Source: Acidobacteriaceae bacterium (lineage in GTDB: Bacteria > Acidobacteriota > Terriglobia > Terriglobales > Acidobacteriaceae). Taken from it: 5,214 bases of DNA. The stretch lies in contig JASHYS010000408.1 of the NCBI GenBank assembly GCA_030042915.1, positions 1 through 5,214 of the forward strand. The letters run 5' to 3'. Below the pieces are notes generated by a model that was not told the DNA's origin, did no database searches, and was given only the letters and a program-made list of their open reading frames with translations. A program made the translations under genes and the position numbers. Positions 1 to 5,214 of this stretch are shown piece after piece (positions within the stretch are counted from its first letter, which is position 1; the number at the start of each line of letters is the position of its first letter).

Positions 1-222
1 ATGGCCGAAGGTCTGCCGCCGGAGTTGCCGTGCGCAGTAGTTTCGCGCGCCGCGCAGCCCGATCAGCAGGTGGCGCACACAACTCTGGGAAAGCTGGGTG
101 AGTTGGAGCCTGCGGCCGCGCCGAGTTTGCTCATTGCCGGATGGGCGGTGCGTGAAATCGGCACGGCAAAGCGGACGGTGGAAGGCGCTGGCTCCGAGTT
201 CCTGCCTTCCGCGGCGGACTGA
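1..222 (+). CDS. Uroporphyrinogen-III C-methyltransferase, C-terminal fragment (5' end outside window)
   Basis: This is the last 73 residues of a tetrapyrrole methylase, most likely the SUMT type (CobA, or the CysG C-terminal half). That enzyme transfers two methyl groups from S-adenosylmethionine to uroporphyrinogen III, giving precorrin-2 for siroheme or cobalamin. The fragment follows the family's C-terminal pattern: G-x-P-x-x-x-P-x-A-V-V near residues 4-14, a Q-x-V segment (22-24), TLGKLGEL (28-35), then APSLLIAGWAV (40-50). This matches, from memory, E. coli CysG with its TQLGEL and SPALIIVGRVV segments. The ATG at position 1 is probably an internal Met, because the frame is open to the window edge and the domain is far from complete. 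The last 22 or so residues, after the GxxV strand, are a tail I do not recognise. The gene converges on the exported repeat-protein gene, with a hairpin in between. Another member of the methylase superfamily is possible. Confidence 0.72.
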   Translation: MAEGLPPELPCAVVSRAAQPDQQVAHTTLGKLGELEPAAAPSLLIAGWAVREIGTAKRTVEGAGSEFLPSAAD

Positions 223-280
223 ATCGCAAATCCGCGAGTGAGCAACTCAGCAAATCGATCTCGCATTCTCCGCAACTCAC

Positions 281-323
281 CGGGCGCCCCCATCCTGGGT
301 CCGCCAGGGTGGGGGCGAGCCCG
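281..323 (+). terminator. Strong GC-rich hairpin between convergent genes, likely terminator
   Basis: A 14-bp stem pairs 285-298 (CGCCCCCATCCTGG) with 304-317 (CCAGGGTGGGGGCG) around the 5-nt loop GTCCG. Four more pairs (CGGG 281-284 with CCCG 320-323) extend it beyond a 2-nt AG bulge. All 14 inner positions pair in the plus-strand RNA, with one U-G wobble (293/309). In the minus-strand RNA that position is an A-C mismatch, so the structure favours the plus-strand transcript ending at 222. No T-run follows on either strand, so it is not a textbook intrinsic terminator. It could be Rho-assisted, or act as a 3'-end stabiliser. The rest of 223-360 shows no coding sequence. Confidence 0.6.
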
Positions 324-360
324 TCCTAGCCTCTGAACTTCTGTTCGGTCACCCACTCTC

Positions 361-3048
361 TTACGGTTGAAGGATGGGCAGGAGCTGCTGGAGCGCAGTG
401 TTGACGCCCGAGCTGGAGTCGCTCTGGATGGAGTTGGCGAAGGCCACCCAGGAAACGCGCCCCGTTGCGAAGGCGGGCGCATGCGCGAAACAGTAAGTGG
501 CCGGAAGCACGTCGATGAGGGTGTATTGCGAAGGGAAGGGCTGAGCGAGGAGCATTTTCGCGGTTGCCAAGGCGGAAGCTTTGTCGTGTGCGCCCCATTC
601 ACACGTCAGCTTCAATGCGTCGCGAATGAACCCCTGGTAAGGCGTGAGCGCATCATTGTTGAGAGTCGCGTCCTCCTGGAGGCACCGGGGATAATCACCG
701 CGCACGAGGTCGAGCGTGACGACCCCGGTCTCGGTCGCGGCCCAGAATTGGGGCATGTCGGATTGCGTGTAGACCTGGAGCGCGTTCTGGTAGGCCTGAG
801 CCGATTGGTCGAACAACGAGCTTTGTTTGTCTGCCGGGGAGCGTTCTGCCTGGAGCAAGAAAGCCACGCCGAGGCCCAATTGCGCACCAGCCCACTGCTG
901 CGGATCGTTTCTGGTAAAGACCTGAAGCACGGCCTGGAAGCCCTGCACTGCCTGATTGAGCAAGTCCACTGACTTGTCACCATCCATGCGTTCCGCCTCG
1001 CCGGTCAATGCGTAGGAGAGACCCATTTGCGTGAGCGCCCAAAACTGCGCCAGATTGCCGCCGGGCGAATAGATCTGAAGCGCATTGCGAAAGGCCTGCT
1101 CGGCTTGTTGGAGCAAGGCGAGGGCTTTGGCATCGTCGCCCTTCGCATTCATCGACTCAAAGTAGAGAGCGTTGCCGAGCAGAACCTGAGAACTGGCCCA
1201 AGGCTGGGCCAGTTGGCTGCTTGATGTGAACACCTTGCCCGCATCGCCGAGGTCCGCGACAGCCTCATCGAGCAAAGTGGATGCCTTGTCGGCAGAGACA
1301 TAGCTTTCAGTGATCAGTGTGGTGGCGAGGCTGAGCTTGGTCTGGGCCCACTCCTGGGGCGAGTTGGCTTCGGTCAGCACCTGAAGCGCCTGCTGGTAAG
1401 CCTGCACCGCCTTATCGGAAAATCCCATGACCTGGTCTTTGCTGGAACGCAGGCCCAGATTGTTGAATGCCGACCCGAGAAAAATCTGGCCTTCAGACCA
1501 TTCGAGGGGATGGTCGGTCCGCGTAAAAACGGAGAGGGCATTTTCGAGCGCTTGTACGGACTGCTGGAGCACGGGCACTGCCTTGGCGGGATCGGTGCGC
1601 ATGCCCTCATTGAGCAGCACGTTGCCGAGGACAATTTGCGACAAGGCCCAGTCATCGGGCTTGGCGTCTTTGGTGCGTATTTCGAGGGCGCTCTGAACGG
1701 CCTGGTCGGCTTGATCGAGCAAAGACAGCGCCTGATCGCCGGTGACGCGCGAGCCCTCTTGAAGAAGCACGACAGCCAGGTTGTTTTCGGCCAGGGCCCA
1801 GTCATCGGGCGCATTGGCTTTGGAGTAGACCGCGAGCGCACTGATATAAGCCTGCTTGGCCTGATCGAGCATGGCCATGGCCTGATCGCCGCTCACGCGC
1901 ACGCCCTCTGAGAGGAGCACCACGGCGACGTTGCTCTGGGCTTCGGCCGCCAATTGAGGTTCACCGAGCGTGGTGTATTCGCCGGCGAGGGTTTGGAATT
2001 CGCTTGCCGCTTGAGCCAGCTCAGGGATGCTCTGATCGGCTGAAGTGACCTGGCCCTCCATCCAATGCGCCGCGGCAGTGTCGGCGACAGATTGCAGCCA
2101 CAGCGACTGGATACCGGGATCGGAGAAGGTCTTGTATTCGGCATGCAGCTTGGCTTCGGCAGTTTCGAGGGCTTGCGTAGCCTCTCGGTATTGCAGATTG
2201 AGCTGGTAAGAGACGGCTTCCTGTTCGCTCGATTGCAGAAAGGGGCGCAGTTGCGCGATCTGCTGGGCGGCAAGCGCCTGTTGCGCCGCCTGCAGAGCCT
2301 TGACCTGTGCGGCCAGGGCTTGCATCTGCGAATCGACGGCGTTCACACTCTGAAGCTGAGCATTGCTGGCCTGGCCGAACAACTGCGCGGCAGCGCCAAA
2401 GTTTTTGAGCGCCAGTTGCGCCAGCGCCTTTTGTTCATCGGTGGCCTGGGCCGATTGTTTCTGAATACTTTCGGCCCATTGCTGGACCTGGTTGTCGACT
2501 TGCGCAGCCGAGAAGCCGTTAGCCTGGGCCCAATCGGCGATGGCGCCGCCGAGATCGGGCTTTGATTGCTGCGACGCGTTCAACTGCGTTTGCATGGCCG
2601 TGTTCTGCTTTTCGAGACTGCTGACCTCGAGCGACATGCGGTGCAGCATGGCCTGGATTTGCGCGGGCCCAAGCAGCGCCGGCGAGCCCTTGGGAAGCAA
2701 ACTGACATTGACGGTGGGCGGCAGGGCGGTAAGCGCTCCCTCGGGAGGCTGGTAGATAACCAGATTGCCTGCGCCGGAGATTTCGACGCGGAGATTGCTC
2801 TGCTGGCCGGCGCCGGGCGAGACCTGGAGTAGCACCTGGCCGTTGGAGTTGGTGACTCCGCGCGCATCGGTCACCTGCTGGAACATCACGGAGACGCTGG
2901 CCGCTTTGACCGGTTGCGGCGGCTGGGAGTTGGCGTCGTCGACAACCACGGTGACTTGCTGCTGGGGTGCGGGCTTTTGCGCAAGAGCAGGCAAGACTAA
3001 GCCAACTGCGGCCAGAGAAATCAATATTGGTATAGGGATGTTCCTCAC
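361..3048 (-). CDS. Exported TPR-like repeat protein with N-terminal Ig-like domain and coiled coil
   Basis: This is an 895-residue protein of unknown specific function, probably periplasmic. The start is a GTG at 3048-3046, chosen because GGAGGT lies just upstream and a signal peptide follows at once: a short Arg-bearing N-terminus, a hydrophobic core at 8-20, and an ALA|Q site at 21-24. Residues 31-120 look like a carboxypeptidase-regulatory/Ig-like beta domain (VTVVVDD, then GVTNSNGQVLLQV). Residues 130-165 have coiled-coil character, and 180-305 are Gln/Ala-rich helices. From 364 to 765 there are eight helical-pair units of about 50 residues with the consensus P-x-x-W-A...L-G...D-x-A..L-D-Q-A-x-Q-A-Y..A-L-x-V. 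This resembles the long TPR variants of scaffold proteins. A further half unit begins at 766. The last 100 residues are non-repetitive and contain three cysteines (789, 816, 853), which could form a disulfide in the periplasm. No catalytic motif is visible, so a protein-binding scaffold is the likeliest role. It diverges from purQ and converges on the methylase gene. Confidence 0.9.
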   Translation of the reverse strand: MRNIPIPILISLAAVGLVLPALAQKPAPQQQVTVVVDDANSQPPQPVKAASVSVMFQQVTDARGVTNSNGQVLLQVSPGAGQQSNLRVEISGAGNLVIYQPPEGALTALPPTVNVSLLPKGSPALLGPAQIQAMLHRMSLEVSSLEKQNTAMQTQLNASQQSKPDLGGAIADWAQANGFSAAQVDNQVQQWAESIQKQSAQATDEQKALAQLALKNFGAAAQLFGQASNAQLQSVNAVDSQMQALAAQVKALQAAQQALAAQQIAQLRPFLQSSEQEAVSYQLNLQYREATQALETAEAKLHAEYKTFSDPGIQSLWLQSVADTAAAHWMEGQVTSADQSIPELAQAASEFQTLAGEYTTLGEPQLAAEAQSNVAVVLLSEGVRVSGDQAMAMLDQAKQAYISALAVYSKANAPDDWALAENNLAVVLLQEGSRVTGDQALSLLDQADQAVQSALEIRTKDAKPDDWALSQIVLGNVLLNEGMRTDPAKAVPVLQQSVQALENALSVFTRTDHPLEWSEGQIFLGSAFNNLGLRSSKDQVMGFSDKAVQAYQQALQVLTEANSPQEWAQTKLSLATTLITESYVSADKASTLLDEAVADLGDAGKVFTSSSQLAQPWASSQVLLGNALYFESMNAKGDDAKALALLQQAEQAFRNALQIYSPGGNLAQFWALTQMGLSYALTGEAERMDGDKSVDLLNQAVQGFQAVLQVFTRNDPQQWAGAQLGLGVAFLLQAERSPADKQSSLFDQSAQAYQNALQVYTQSDMPQFWAATETGVVTLDLVRGDYPRCLQEDATLNNDALTPYQGFIRDALKLTCEWGAHDKASALATAKMLLAQPFPSQYTLIDVLPATYCFAHAPAFATGRVSWVAFANSIQSDSSSGVNTALQQLLPILQP
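754..1959 (-). repeat. Eight tandem 150-bp coding repeats (50-residue helical units)
   Basis: The unit-marking tryptophans fall at residues 417, 467, 517, 567, 617, 670, 719 and 769, so the spacings are 50, 50, 50, 50, 53, 49 and 50. A first unit at 364-413 keeps the Pro and the helices, but has Ala at the Trp position (367). At the DNA level the array is mostly diverged. The first two junctions still share identical runs exactly 150 bp apart: GGCCCAGTCATCGGGC at 1645-1660 and 1795-1810, and CCTGATCGCC at 1731-1740 and 1881-1890. This suggests growth by unit duplication, most recently at the N-terminal end of the array. Confidence 0.85.
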
Positions 3049-3052
3049 CGAG

Positions 3053-3058
3053 ACCTCC
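3053..3058 (-). promoter_or_regulatory. Shine-Dalgarno GGAGGT for the exported repeat protein
   Basis: GGAGGT on the minus strand lies 4 nt before the GTG at 3048. It decides the start: the GTG is immediately followed by a good signal peptide, and the next Met in frame (residue 55) would remove it. Confidence 0.75.
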
Positions 3059-3089
3059 GGAGCGGCTCAGGGGGGACTGAATGAGGCTA

Positions 3090-3134
3090 GGTTAGCACAC
3101 GCCAATGCTACTGACGCCGCTAACCCCGCTAACC
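3090..3134. repeat. Tandem 9-bp repeat with inverted core in the divergent intergenic region
   Basis: CCGCTAACC occurs twice back to back (3117-3125 and 3126-3134). Its core GCTAACC recurs inverted as GGTTAGC at 3090-3096. The 114-bp region 3049-3162 separates divergently transcribed genes and must hold both promoters, so a regulator-binding site is possible. The arms could also form a weak 7-bp hairpin. I could not find convincing -35/-10 boxes for either gene; the best minus-strand candidate, TTGGCG, has no good partner. Confidence 0.45.
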
Positions 3135-3156
3135 ACGCTGCCCTTGCTGATAGGCT

Positions 3157-3161
3157 GGAGG
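3157..3161 (+). promoter_or_regulatory. Closely spaced Shine-Dalgarno GGAGG for purQ
   Basis: GGAGG ends only 1 nt before the ATG at 3163, closer than the usual 5-9 nt. The start itself is well supported, because the conserved PurQ N-terminus ([14 protein letters not shown]) begins at this ATG. Translation may therefore be weaker than the GGAGG alone suggests. Confidence 0.5.
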
Positions 3162-3162
3162 C

Positions 3163-3867
3163 ATGAAGTTCGGAGTGGTGGTATTTCCAGGCTCGAATTG
3201 CGATCACGACACGTATAACGTGATTGCGGAGATTGCGCGGCAGCCGGTCGAGTTCCTGTGGCATGAGAGCGAGGATCTGCACGGCGCAGATGCGGTGCTG
3301 ATCCCGGGAGGATTTGCCTACGGCGACTACCTGCGGACGGGCGCCATTGCGCGGTTTTCGCCGGTGATGCAGGCGGTGAAAGGCTTCGCGGCCGGCGGCG
3401 GACTGGTGCTGGGAATCTGCAACGGCTTCCAGATTCTGACCGAGGCGGGATTGCTGCCGGGCGCGCTGATGCGAAATGCGGGACTGAAGTACATCTGCAA
3501 ACCGGTGCATCTGCGGGTAGAAACGGTCCGCAGCCCGTTTACCAGCGATTTGAAGAAGGGCGCGGTGCTCGAGATTCCGATCGGGCATATGGAGGGGAAT
3601 TATTTTTGCGCGCCTGACGAAATGGCGCGCCTCGAGCGCGAGGACCGGATTGCATTCCGGTACGTGACAGCGGCGGGTGAAGTGACGCCAGAGGCGAATC
3701 CCAATGGGTCGCTGGGGAATATTGCGGGGATTTTGAATGAGGGGCGGAATGTTTTGGGAATGATGCCGCATCCGGATCGCTCGAGCGAAGCGCTGCTGGG
3801 GTCGGCGGACGGGTGGGGGATTTTTGCGTCGATGATGCAAAGGCAGCCGCTAGCTGCCAGCTCCTAG
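3163..3867 (+). CDS. purQ: Phosphoribosylformylglycinamidine synthase, glutaminase subunit PurQ
   Basis: This is the class I glutamine amidotransferase subunit of the PurS/PurQ/PurL complex (cytoplasm, de novo purine synthesis). It hydrolyses glutamine and supplies ammonia to PurL, which converts FGAR to FGAM using ATP. The 234 residues compare with about 227 for the Bacillus enzyme, and align throughout: FPGSNCD at 8-14, WHESEDL at 33-39, [20 protein letters not shown] at 46-65, the nucleophile elbow GICNGFQ with Cys86, [12 protein letters not shown] at 104-115, HMEGNYFC at 142-149, and MMPHPD at 200-205 with catalytic His203. The residue two after the histidine, normally Glu in the Cys-His-Glu triad (HPE), is Asp205 (codon GAT). 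The last residues, QPLAASS, are encoded by the left arm of an inverted repeat and are not conserved. No purS or purL is in the window. The gene diverges from the exported repeat protein and is followed after 88 bp by the phosphatase gene. Confidence 0.97.
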   Translation: MKFGVVVFPGSNCDHDTYNVIAEIARQPVEFLWHESEDLHGADAVLIPGGFAYGDYLRTGAIARFSPVMQAVKGFAAGGGLVLGICNGFQILTEAGLLPGALMRNAGLKYICKPVHLRVETVRSPFTSDLKKGAVLEIPIGHMEGNYFCAPDEMARLEREDRIAFRYVTAAGEVTPEANPNGSLGNIAGILNEGRNVLGMMPHPDRSSEALLGSADGWGIFASMMQRQPLAASS

Positions 3868-3941
3868 CCTCCAGCTCTCTCGCAGAAGAGGAAATAACAT
3901 AGGCATTTGCAAGGAGAAGCTAGCAGCTGGTAGCTAGCAGC
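3846..3941. repeat. Imperfect 26-bp inverted repeat, GCTAGC/AGCT-rich, between purQ and the phosphatase gene
   Basis: The left arm is 3846-3871 and the right arm 3916-3941. They are inverted copies at 22 of 26 positions, separated by 44 nt (3872-3915). One of the four differences is a G-U wobble in the plus-strand RNA. GCTAGC occurs at 3849-3854, 3919-3924 and 3933-3938, and AGCT occurs eight times between 3852 and 3949. The left arm covers the last codons and TAG stop of purQ. The right arm lies between a Shine-Dalgarno-like AAGGAG and the next ATG. It could act as an attenuating or terminating hairpin, or be a copy of a small dispersed palindromic element; no T-run follows. Confidence 0.7.
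3911..3916 (+). promoter_or_regulatory. Displaced Shine-Dalgarno AAGGAG, 39 nt before the phosphatase start
   Basis: AAGGAG is the best ribosome-binding sequence upstream of the ATG at 3956, but it lies 39 nt away, and no ATG, GTG or TTG sits at normal distance behind it. Two small hairpins fit between them: GCTAGC 3919-3924 with GCTAGC 3933-3938, and AGCT 3939-3942 with AGCT 3946-3949. If both fold, AAGGAG and ATG are separated by 8 unpaired nt (AA plus GAATTC), a near-ideal spacing. This role is inferred, not shown. Confidence 0.4.
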
Positions 3942-3955
3942 TAAAAGCTGAATTC

Positions 3956-4834
3956 ATGATCGACATTCATCATCATCTGATCTACGGAGTGGACGACGGC
4001 TCGCCGGACCTGGAGACGTCGCTCAAGATGGCGGAGGAAGCAGCAAGCGAGGGCGTGACACGGATTGTTTGCACGCCGCACGCGAGCGACGAATTTCCCT
4101 ACCAGGCGAGGCGGATCGAAGAGCGATTCAGAGAACTCAAGGAACGGCTTCGTGGCGTGGTGGAGCTGAGCCTGGGGTGCGACTTTCACCTCACGGCGGA
4201 AAACGTTCTCGACGCCGTGGCGCGCCCGCTGCGTTTCTCCATCGACGGCAAGGGTTATTTGCTCATCGAGTTTGCCTCGCATGTCATTCCACCCAGCATG
4301 GCCGATGCGCTTTTCCGGCTGCAGTCAGCGGGCTACACGCTCATTGTCACGCATCCCGAGCGGTATCCTGCGGCTCTGCGCCAGCCGGAGATGATCGGAG
4401 AATGGATTCGCGCGGGGTGCCTGATACAGGTGACGGCGGCCTCGCTGTACGGGCGATTTGGCAAGGCCGAAGAGGCGCTGGCCAACGAGCTGCTCGATCG
4501 AAACTGGATTCACTTCCTGGCCACGGACGCGCACCATCCTGAGTGGCGCCCCCCGCATTTGAAGCAGGCATACGAGTACGTTGTGAATCGCGCGGGCGAG
4601 GAGACGGCGCGGCGGGTGTTTGTGACCAATCCGCAAGCCGCGGTCGATGGCGCGCAGTGGCCGGCGCAGCCTGAACCGAAGGGTTTGTGGGAGAAGGTGC
4701 CTCTGCGCTACGGCGAGCGGCTGGCCGCGGAAAAAGCGCGCGCCGGTCGCAAGGCAAAAGATGCTGCAGACGCAGAAGAGCCAGCGGCCGCAAGCGGTGC
4801 GCGAGGATTCTGGCGGCGGCTGGTGGGGAAGTGA
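3956..4834 (+). CDS. CpsB/YwqE-type PHP-family protein-tyrosine phosphatase
   Basis: This metal-dependent phosphatase belongs to the family that dephosphorylates bacterial tyrosine kinases (CpsD, YwqD, Wzc type) and so tunes capsule or exopolysaccharide assembly. It is cytosolic, with no signal peptide. Motifs in order: MIDIHHHLIYGVDDG (1-15) with metal-binding H5 and H7; CTPH with H42; GCDFHL (74-79), where many relatives have GxE; YLLIEF with E105; VTHPER with H133; QVTAASLYGRFG (158-169); ATDAHH with D191 and H193. Length is 292 residues, against about 254 for B. subtilis YwqE; the excess is a charged Lys/Ala/Glu-rich tail from about 240, ending in GFWRRLVGK. The ATG is forced by an in-frame TAG at 3935-3937 and by the conserved N-terminus. 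No kinase or polysaccharide gene is in the window, so the partner is unknown. The gene follows purQ on the same strand, but the 88-bp palindromic gap makes tight coupling unlikely. Confidence 0.9.
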   Translation: MIDIHHHLIYGVDDGSPDLETSLKMAEEAASEGVTRIVCTPHASDEFPYQARRIEERFRELKERLRGVVELSLGCDFHLTAENVLDAVARPLRFSIDGKGYLLIEFASHVIPPSMADALFRLQSAGYTLIVTHPERYPAALRQPEMIGEWIRAGCLIQVTAASLYGRFGKAEEALANELLDRNWIHFLATDAHHPEWRPPHLKQAYEYVVNRAGEETARRVFVTNPQAAVDGAQWPAQPEPKGLWEKVPLRYGERLAAEKARAGRKAKDAADAEEPAAASGARGFWRRLVGK

Positions 4835-4879
4835 CCGGCGAGTTAGCGAGTCAGGGCTGAGCGTTGCGAGAGGGGTCGA

Positions 4880-5214
4880 TTATTTCGGTTGAGTCTGCGG
4901 CTGGTCGGAATTCGGCTGCGAGCTGGGCTGGCTGGAAGAACTGGAGCCATTGCTATTACCAGCGCCGGAGCTTCCGCTGGGCCCGGAACTGCTGCCCGAA
5001 CCCGAGTTCGTGGTCGAGTTCTTATATGTAGAATACTGGCCCTGCGGCCGCTTGAGTCGAATCTCCATCGACATCTCGGACTTGTCGATTTTGTAGTTCT
5101 GCCCGTAGGTCTGGTAGCCGTTGGCAATCACCTGCAAGGTCACGGTGTCGCCGATGGGAATGACATCGATGATCGCCTTGCCATCCTCGTTGGTCTTCAC
5201 CTCAAGCGCTCCCT
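4880..5214 (-). CDS. Carboxypeptidase-regulatory-like domain protein, C-terminal fragment (5' end outside window)
   Basis: The last 110 residues of a minus-strand gene are visible, and the frame stays open to the right edge. A GTG at 5200 is in frame but is probably an internal Val, because a beta-strand pattern (GALEVKTNEDG) already begins before it. The visible fold is the end of a carboxypeptidase-regulatory/Ig-like domain: KTNEDGKAIIDVIPIGDTV, then QVIANGYQTYGQNYKI and MEIRLKRP, the usual 'T-x-x-x-G-x-A, I-P-x-G, V-x-A-x-G-Y' layout. About 46 residues of low-complexity Ser/Gly/Asn/Gln/Pro tail follow, encoded by 4883-5020. Such proteins are usually secreted or envelope-bound, but the signal peptide would lie outside the window. 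The gene converges on the phosphatase gene with a 45-nt gap in which I see no clear terminator. No enzymatic role can be assigned. Confidence 0.8.
   Translation of the reverse strand, partial: GALEVKTNEDGKAIIDVIPIGDTVTLQVIANGYQTYGQNYKIDKSEMSMEIRLKRPQGQYSTYKNSTTNSGSGSSSGPSGSSGAGNSNGSSSSSQPSSQPNSDQPQTQPK

Noticed and set aside
63..602. 179-residue minus-strand open frame spanning the end of the exported protein gene and the gap
   Set aside because: It overlaps both the methylase C-terminus and the repeat-protein gene in other frames, covers the hairpin, and has a low-complexity Ser/Pro/Arg composition.
1510..1911. 133-residue plus-strand open frame with a repeated pattern
   Set aside because: Its regular pattern is only the 150-bp coding repeat of the minus-strand gene read in antisense.
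3080..3110. Minus-strand promoter with a -35-like TTGGCG
   Set aside because: No reasonable -10 box at 16-18 bp spacing, so a promoter call would be guesswork.
3067..3840. 257-residue open frame antisense to purQ
   Set aside because: purQ on the opposite strand is unmistakable. The antisense product is Arg/His/Pro-rich with no domain, as expected for a shadow frame in GC-rich DNA.
3846..3949. Repeated GCTAGC/AGCT words considered as a CRISPR array or attachment site
   Set aside because: There are no regular repeats with unique spacers, no integrase and no tRNA nearby. The pattern is a palindromic inverted repeat.
4325..4793. Two minus-strand open frames (103 and 148 residues) over the phosphatase gene
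   Set aside because: The plus-strand frame carries all the PHP motifs; these are Arg/Pro/Ala-rich shadows without start signals.
4835..4879. Terminator sought between the convergent phosphatase and regulatory-like protein genes
   Set aside because: Only a 4-bp TCAG/CTGA pairing with a 2-nt loop and scattered GCGAG words are present; no stable stem or T-run.

Overview
The window is about 60% GC bacterial chromosome with compact genes and mixed orientations. It looks like an acidobacterium (Terriglobia-like). This is an inference from the style of the proteins: secreted proteins with carboxypeptidase-regulatory-like domains, Q/A-rich periplasmic TPR proteins, a PHP phosphatase with a GCDFHL motif, and GCTAGC/AGCT-rich intergenic palindromes. 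No rRNA or other taxonomic marker is present.

Layout from left to right. Positions 1-222 (+) are the 3' end of a uroporphyrinogen-III C-methyltransferase-type gene (siroheme/cobalamin branch), cut by the window edge. Positions 223-360 are a gap between convergent genes that holds a strong GC-rich hairpin, a likely terminator. Positions 361-3048 (-) encode an 895-residue exported protein with an N-terminal Ig-like domain, coiled-coil Q/A-rich helices and a solenoid of repeats spaced almost exactly 50 residues apart. Positions 3049-3162 are a divergent intergenic region with a tandem 9-bp repeat and an inverted copy of its core. Positions 3163-3867 (+) are purQ. Positions 3868-3955 form a gap dominated by an imperfect 26-bp inverted repeat whose left arm reaches into purQ. 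Positions 3956-4834 (+) encode a CpsB/YwqE-type PHP-family protein-tyrosine phosphatase. Positions 4880-5214 (-) are the 3' end of a secreted or surface carboxypeptidase-regulatory-like protein with a Ser/Gly/Gln-rich tail, cut by the right edge.

The genes do not form one pathway. There are two housekeeping functions (tetrapyrrole methylation, purine synthesis), one likely regulator of exopolysaccharide synthesis, and two envelope proteins of unknown role. I see no mobile element, CRISPR array, tRNA or defence system, and no convincing new multi-gene system. The most interesting signals are small: the inverted repeat between purQ and the phosphatase gene, which appears to split the phosphatase Shine-Dalgarno sequence from its start codon in a way that local folding could repair; the strict 50-residue periodicity of the exported repeat protein; and a Glu-to-Asp change at the expected third catalytic position of PurQ.
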